Source: Mycobacterium sp. 050128
Lineage (GTDB): Bacteria > Actinomycetota > Actinomycetes > Mycobacteriales > Mycobacteriaceae
Length of the DNA: 64,000 bases
Assembly (NCBI RefSeq): GCF_036409155.1
Contig: NZ_JAZGLW010000001.1
Location: 2,108,001 to 2,172,000 of the forward strand
Reading direction: 5' to 3'
The first letter of the stretch is position 1. Every line of letters begins with the position of its first letter. The notes under the pieces were generated by a model. The model made no database searches. It was not told where the DNA came from and saw only the letters and a list, made by a program, of their open reading frames with translations. Position numbers and translations under genes: made by a program. This document shows, one piece after another, positions 60,014-64,000 of this stretch.

Positions 60014-61147
60014 TCAGCTAGCGGTGATCTTGGAGATCTGGGCCATGGACAGCTTCTGGACCGAATCCGGCAGCGGCCGAAGGTAAATGTGCACCGCGTC
60101 CAGGAAGTTGGGTTTGCTGCCGTCAGTGACCACCCAGGACAGGAAAGCCTGCATGGTCTGTGCCACCGCAGGATCCTTCTGTTTGGCGTAGACGACCGCG
60201 TACTCGTAGTTGACGATCGGGTAGCCGTCCGGGACAGGCCCGTTGACCAGTGAGATCACCTGGTTCGCAGGCATCTGCGAGGCCGACCCCGCGGCCGCTG
60301 CCTGAATGCTTTCAGCTTCAGGCATCACATAATTCCCCGAAGCATTGGCCAGTTGGGCTTCGCCCAGTCCACTCTGGATAGCCTGCTCGTGGTAACTGCT
60401 GGCGAGATAGGAAACGCAGCCCGGATTTTCGGCACAGCCGGTCACCATGCCCGCCATGCCCGGGGCACCGGTCTCACCGAGCGCGCCGGGGACTGCTGGA
60501 AAGTCGACGGCGGTGCCGAAGCCGGGGGACTTGCCCCAGCCCTCGGGATCTTGCTTGGACAGATACTCGGTGAACAGGAACGTGTCGCTGGTCCCCGCAT
60601 CGGAACGGTGGAGCGGAACGACCCGAGTCGCCGGCAGACTCACCCCCGGATTCAGGGCCGCGATCTGCGGGTCATTCCAGGTCCTGATCTTGCCCTGGTA
60701 CATGGCGGCCAGCACTTTGCCATTCAGTTTGAGGTGCCCGGCGACACCGGGCAGGTTGTAGTGGACGTACACAGCGGAAACGGCCAGCGCAATGTTCATC
60801 AACCCTGGGTGGGCCGCCACGTCAGCCTCGGACAGGTGGACGCCGGAAGCGCCGATGTTCACCGCTCCCGCTGCAGCTTGCGAGATCCCGACCGCGGCCG
60901 GCGCGCGGGCGATATTGATCGTGATGTTGAGGTACTTGAAGTGATAAGCCGCAACCCACGCATCGAGCAACGGGTAGAGGTCCTTGGAACCGGACTCTGA
61001 CAGCGTCACATTTGACGTCGGTGGGGTGGTGGCGATGTTGACGGCGGCGCTAGACGTCGGCGAAGCGCCTGGTGAGTGTGAACCGCACGCGGCTGCGATC
61101 AGCATCAGCGGCACCGCCGCGCCCAGCACACGCAAACGAATTTTCAT
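60014..61147 (-). CDS. Phosphate-binding lipoprotein PstS-like
   Basis: The 377-residue protein has a lipoprotein signal with lipobox IAAACG (C21). It continues with the PstS family elements SESGSKDLYPLLDAWVAAYH, HRSDAGTSDTFLFTEYLS and YPIVNYEYAVVY. It would bind phosphate outside the membrane for an ABC importer. No pstC, pstA or pstB gene is adjacent, so it is an orphan or pairs with a system elsewhere. Some family members instead bind other oxyanions. The ATG is at 61145-61147. Confidence 0.88.
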   Translation of the reverse strand: MKIRLRVLGAAVPLMLIAAACGSHSPGASPTSSAAVNIATTPPTSNVTLSESGSKDLYPLLDAWVAAYHFKYLNITINIARAPAAVGISQAAAGAVNIGASGVHLSEADVAAHPGLMNIALAVSAVYVHYNLPGVAGHLKLNGKVLAAMYQGKIRTWNDPQIAALNPGVSLPATRVVPLHRSDAGTSDTFLFTEYLSKQDPEGWGKSPGFGTAVDFPAVPGALGETGAPGMAGMVTGCAENPGCVSYLASSYHEQAIQSGLGEAQLANASGNYVMPEAESIQAAAAGSASQMPANQVISLVNGPVPDGYPIVNYEYAVVYAKQKDPAVAQTMQAFLSWVVTDGSKPNFLDAVHIYLRPLPDSVQKLSMAQISKITAS

Positions 61148-61306
61148 CAGCCCTCGTGGAGTTTCCGTTGGCTCTGGGACGACACCTGGAAGCCTGCGAA
61201 CACTATTGCAGTTCCGCGCATCTTCCACAGCAGTTGTTATGGATGGCGCCTCCTTGACCAGCCGCCTGCGCTGTGTGGCCCGTCCGCGCCGTACAGTCGA
61301 ATCGCG

Positions 61307-62131
61307 ATGACGGTCGATGTGTGGATGCAGCACCCCACTGCGCGGTTCCTGCGCAGCGACATGCTGGCGTCCTTACGTCGCTGGACCGGCGGCTCCATCC
61401 CGGACGACGATATCCCGATCGACGTCACCGTCGCGGCGATGGACGCGGCCGACGTCGGCTTCGGGCTGCTCAGTGCGTGGTACGGCCCAGGCGGCCAGGA
61501 CATGGTCTCCAACGACGAGGTCGCCGACTGGGTTCGCTTGCACCCGAACAGGTTTGCCGGTCTGGCGGCCGTCGATCTCGATCGTCCGATGCAGGCGGTC
61601 CGTGAGCTGCGGCGCCGGGTCGCCGAAGGATTCGTCGGGCTGCGGGTGGTGCCCTGGCTGTGGAACGCGCCGCCCACTGATCGCCGTTACTACCCGCTGT
61701 TCGCCGAGTGCGTCGAGGCCGGCGTTCCGTTCTGTACCCAGGTCGGTCACACCGGCCCGCTACGGCCCTCGGAGACCGGGCGCCCGATACCCTATATCGA
61801 CCAGGTGGCGCTGGATTTTCCTGAGCTGGTGATTGTGTGCGGACATGTCGGCTATCCATGGACCGAGGAGATGGTGGCCGTTGCGCGCAAGCACGAGAAT
61901 GTCTACATCGATACGTCGGCGTACACCATTCGGCGGCTGCCGGACGAACTGATCCGGTTCATGAAAACCGGTACCGGACAACGCAAAGTCCTGTTCGGCA
62001 CCAACTACCCGATGATCACGCACACGCATGCTTTGGCCGGGCTCGACGAACTCGGGCTGGACGACGAGGCTCGCCGCGACTTTCTGCACGGCAATGCCGC
62101 ACGCGTATTCAAACTGGAGGCAATCAGGTGA
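61307..62131 (+). CDS. Metal-dependent amidohydrolase-family protein (Rv3510c orthologue)
   Basis: The 274-residue TIM-barrel protein is of the amidohydrolase 2/ACMSD type. It has VGLRVVPWLWNAPPTDRRYY, FCTQVGHTGPL, VIVCGHVGYPWTEEMVAVAR and VLFGTNYPMITHTHALAGLD. The usual N-terminal HxH is not seen in MTVDVWMQHPTARFLRSDML, so metal binding may be incomplete. The stop overlaps ilvX by four bases. Its reaction is unknown; decarboxylation or hydrolysis of a small acid is possible. Confidence 0.82.
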   Translation: MTVDVWMQHPTARFLRSDMLASLRRWTGGSIPDDDIPIDVTVAAMDAADVGFGLLSAWYGPGGQDMVSNDEVADWVRLHPNRFAGLAAVDLDRPMQAVRELRRRVAEGFVGLRVVPWLWNAPPTDRRYYPLFAECVEAGVPFCTQVGHTGPLRPSETGRPIPYIDQVALDFPELVIVCGHVGYPWTEEMVAVARKHENVYIDTSAYTIRRLPDELIRFMKTGTGQRKVLFGTNYPMITHTHALAGLDELGLDDEARRDFLHGNAARVFKLEAIR

Positions 62132-63678
62132 ACGGTGCGCAGGCTCTGATCAACACCCTGGTCGACGGCGGCGTGGACGTGTGCTTCGCCAATCCCGGCA
62201 CCTCGGAGATGCACTTCGTGGCCGCGCTGGACACCGTTCCCCAAATGCGGGGCGTGCTAGCGCTTTTCGAGGGTGTCGCCACGGGCGCAGCCGATGGCTA
62301 CGCCCGCATCGCCGATCGGCCGGCGGCAGTGTTGTTGCATCTGGGGCCAGGATTGGGCAACGGCCTGGCCAACCTGCACAACGCGCGCCGGGCGCATGTG
62401 CCGATGGTGGTCGTCGTCGGAGACCACGCCACCTATCACAAAAAGTACGACGCCCCACTGGAATCCGATATCGACGCGCTCGCGGGCACTGTCTCGGGAT
62501 GGGTGCGCCGCACGGCTACCGCCGCCGACGTGGCGCTCGACGCCGCCGAGGCGATCGCGGCGAGCCGGGCCCGCTCGCTGATCTCCACGCTGATCCTGCC
62601 CGCCGACGTGTCCTGGTCGGATGGCGCCCAGCCCGCCGCAGCACCGCCCGCGCGGCCGGCGAGTGCGGACCCCCTGCTGGCGCCCGAGGTCGCGGAGGTC
62701 CTGCGATCGGGAGAACCGGCGGTGATCATGGTGGGCGGTGACGCGACCCGCGGCCCCGGGCTGGCCGCCGCCGCGCGGATCGCGGAGGCAACCGGGGCCC
62801 GTTGGCTCTGCGAGACCTTTCCGACGCGCCTGGAACGCGGCGCCGGCGTTCCCGCCGTCGAGCGGTTGGCGTATTTCGCCGAGGCCGCCGCGGCCCAACT
62901 GGACGGCGCCAAGCATCTGATCCTGGCCGGTGCCAAATCTCCGGTGTCGTTCTTCGCCTACCCGAACATGCCCAGCGACCTGGTACCGGCGGGTTGTGAG
63001 GTGCACGTGCTCGCCGATTACCTCGGTGCGGCCGACGCGCTGATCGCACTGGCCGACGAGATCGCGCCCGGCACGGTTGCGCCCCTGGCCGCCGCGTCGC
63101 GCCCGCAGCTGCCGACCGGCGCGTTGACCTCGGCGTCGGCGGCCGAAGTGATCGGCGCGCTGTTGCCCGAACGGACGATCGTCGTCGACGAGTCGAATAC
63201 CTCGGGCCTGCTGCTGGCGCAGGCCACCGCCGGGGCACCGGCGCATGATTGGCTGACGCTGACCGGTGGGGCGATCGGCTACGGCATCCCCACCGCGGTC
63301 GGTGCGGCGGTGGCCGCCCCGGACCGGCCGGTGCTCTGCCTGGAATCCGACGGGTCGGCGATGTACACGATTGCCGGGCTGTGGACGCAGGCGCGTGAGA
63401 ACCTCAACGTGACCACCGTGCTGTACGACAACAGCGCCTACGACATCTTGCGGATTGAGCTGCAGCGCGTCGGTGCCGGGTCCGCCCCCGGTCCCAAGGC
63501 GCTGGATCTGCTTGATTTATCGCGTCCTACAATGGATTTCGTCAAGATCTCCGAAGGTATGGGGGTACCGGCCCGCCGGGTGAGCACCGCCGAGGAGTTC
63601 GCCGATGCGCTGCGCGAAGGCTTCGCCGAACCCGGGCCGCATCTGATCGACGCGGTGGTGCCTTCGATTACGGGCTGA
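62128..63678 (+). CDS. ilvX: ThDP-dependent enzyme, acetolactate synthase-like IlvX
   Basis: The 516-residue protein has the three-domain ThDP fold. ANPGTSEMHFVAALD and FEGVATGAADGYARIADRPA hold the activating glutamate, and the diphosphate-binding motif is ESDGSAMYTIAGLWTQAREN with following N-S-A-Y. It corresponds to Rv3509c. True acetolactate synthase activity is doubtful, since other members of this branch are decarboxylases or lyases. The GTG at 62128 overlaps the previous stop as GTGA. Confidence 0.9.
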   Translation: MNGAQALINTLVDGGVDVCFANPGTSEMHFVAALDTVPQMRGVLALFEGVATGAADGYARIADRPAAVLLHLGPGLGNGLANLHNARRAHVPMVVVVGDHATYHKKYDAPLESDIDALAGTVSGWVRRTATAADVALDAAEAIAASRARSLISTLILPADVSWSDGAQPAAAPPARPASADPLLAPEVAEVLRSGEPAVIMVGGDATRGPGLAAAARIAEATGARWLCETFPTRLERGAGVPAVERLAYFAEAAAAQLDGAKHLILAGAKSPVSFFAYPNMPSDLVPAGCEVHVLADYLGAADALIALADEIAPGTVAPLAAASRPQLPTGALTSASAAEVIGALLPERTIVVDESNTSGLLLAQATAGAPAHDWLTLTGGAIGYGIPTAVGAAVAAPDRPVLCLESDGSAMYTIAGLWTQARENLNVTTVLYDNSAYDILRIELQRVGAGSAPGPKALDLLDLSRPTMDFVKISEGMGVPARRVSTAEEFADALREGFAEPGPHLIDAVVPSITG

Positions 63679-63712
63679 GGCAACCCGATTCGGCCCTTGG
63701 AGTTCGATATCG

Positions 63713-64000
63713 TCAATAGCGGGCCAGCACGGGAAGCCGGCTGACGAGCCAGTCCGTCACCGTATTGACCACCTCGACACCGGTTTCAAAGCCGCCATCG
63801 TGGACTTCGGCTGCCAATGCCACGCCCCATTCCCCCGAAGGCGTGGGCAGGATCCCGAATTGCCGCACCAGGTAATCGCCATCGGTTCCGGGACCCCAAC
63901 CACCTTTGGCCGCAGAGCCATTGGCGGCCAGGCCCCATCGGTGATCGGGTGTGAGGTCGGTCATCAGCTCGATCACCTCAGTCGCGTCGGGGACCGACGG
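63713..64000 (-). CDS. C-terminal part of a possible serine-hydrolase/beta-lactamase-like protein (cut by window edge)
   Basis: The frame is open from the window edge to a TGA at 63713-63715, 95 residues. It contains HRWGLAANGSAAKGGWGP, where KGGW may correspond to the KTG-type motif of beta-lactamase-fold proteins, then an antiparallel strand pattern and a C-terminal helix ending LPVLARY. The start and active-site serine lie outside the window. Assignment is tentative. It is convergent with ilvX, 34 bases apart. Confidence 0.5.
   Translation of the reverse strand, partial: PSVPDATEVIELMTDLTPDHRWGLAANGSAAKGGWGPGTDGDYLVRQFGILPTPSGEWGVALAAEVHDGGFETGVEVVNTVTDWLVSRLPVLARY

Overview
The window is high-GC mycobacterial chromosome. 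Gene content, order and operator sequences match the steroid-catabolism region that in Mycobacterium tuberculosis runs from about Rv3566c (nat) down to Rv3509c (ilvX), read here in the opposite orientation. Orthologue names rest on recalled family sequences and synteny; no database search was run. Several features point to a non-tuberculous Mycobacterium rather than the tuberculosis complex. The PPE and PE_PGRS genes and fdxB that interrupt this region in M. tuberculosis are absent. Other genes stand in or near their places: a FAAL-type ligase, a small sulfotransferase, an MFS exporter, a hemophore-like protein, a fructosamine-kinase-like protein and an orphan PstS.

Layout. 1-3.4 kb: two related Ser/Thr kinases, one cut by the window edge and one fused to a Kelch propeller. 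3.6-6.5 kb: arylamine N-acetyltransferase and a FAAL. 6.5-22.6 kb: the KstR2 regulon for steroid rings C and D (aspB, fadE33, fadE32, fadE31, fadD3, fadE30, ipdF, kstR2, fadA6, ipdC, ipdB, ipdA, echA20 and two SDRs), with three KstR2-type palindromes. 22.6-26.9 kb: an accessory stretch (sulfotransferase, MFS exporter fused to a winged helix, Ddn-like protein, small NTF2-like protein). 26.9-34.1 kb: fadA5, then cyp125-fadE28-fadE29-chsH2-chsH1-ltp2 for the side chain. 35-41 kb: a MaoC hydratase and kstD, then hsaE-hsaG-hsaF and a hemophore-like gene. 41-46.7 kb: an uncharacterised KstR-controlled operon, kshA and its partner, and a gamma carbonic anhydrase. 46.7-59.2 kb: tandem NHL propellers, ltp3/ltp4 with a DUF35 partner, an LLM oxidoreductase, cyp142, echA19 and fadD19. 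59.2-64 kb: fructosamine kinase, PstS, amidohydrolase, ilvX and a partial gene.

How it works together. CYP125/CYP142 oxidise the terminal side-chain carbon. FadD19, EchA19, FadA5, FadE28-FadE29, ChsH1-ChsH2 and Ltp2 shorten the chain. KstD and KshA open the nucleus, and HsaE/G/F finish the fragment from ring A. FadD3, FadE30, the Ipd enzymes, EchA20, FadA6 and probably FadE31-33 take apart rings C and D. Eight KstR-type sites (core AACnnGTT) and three KstR2-type sites (CAAGnnCTTG) mark the promoters.

The most unusual structure is a set of three paralogous genes with an AbiEi-like N-terminus and a DUF559 nuclease-like C-terminus (16.3, 34.3 and 55.7 kb). Each sits at the 3' end of a catabolic operon and is bracketed by inverted or palindromic repeats whose sequence is particular to that copy. 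One copy has a TGG-to-TAG change at a conserved tryptophan. A related hairpin without a gene lies at 44.3 kb. No tRNA, rRNA, CRISPR array or classical insertion sequence was seen, and no gene-free stretch exceeds 300 bases.
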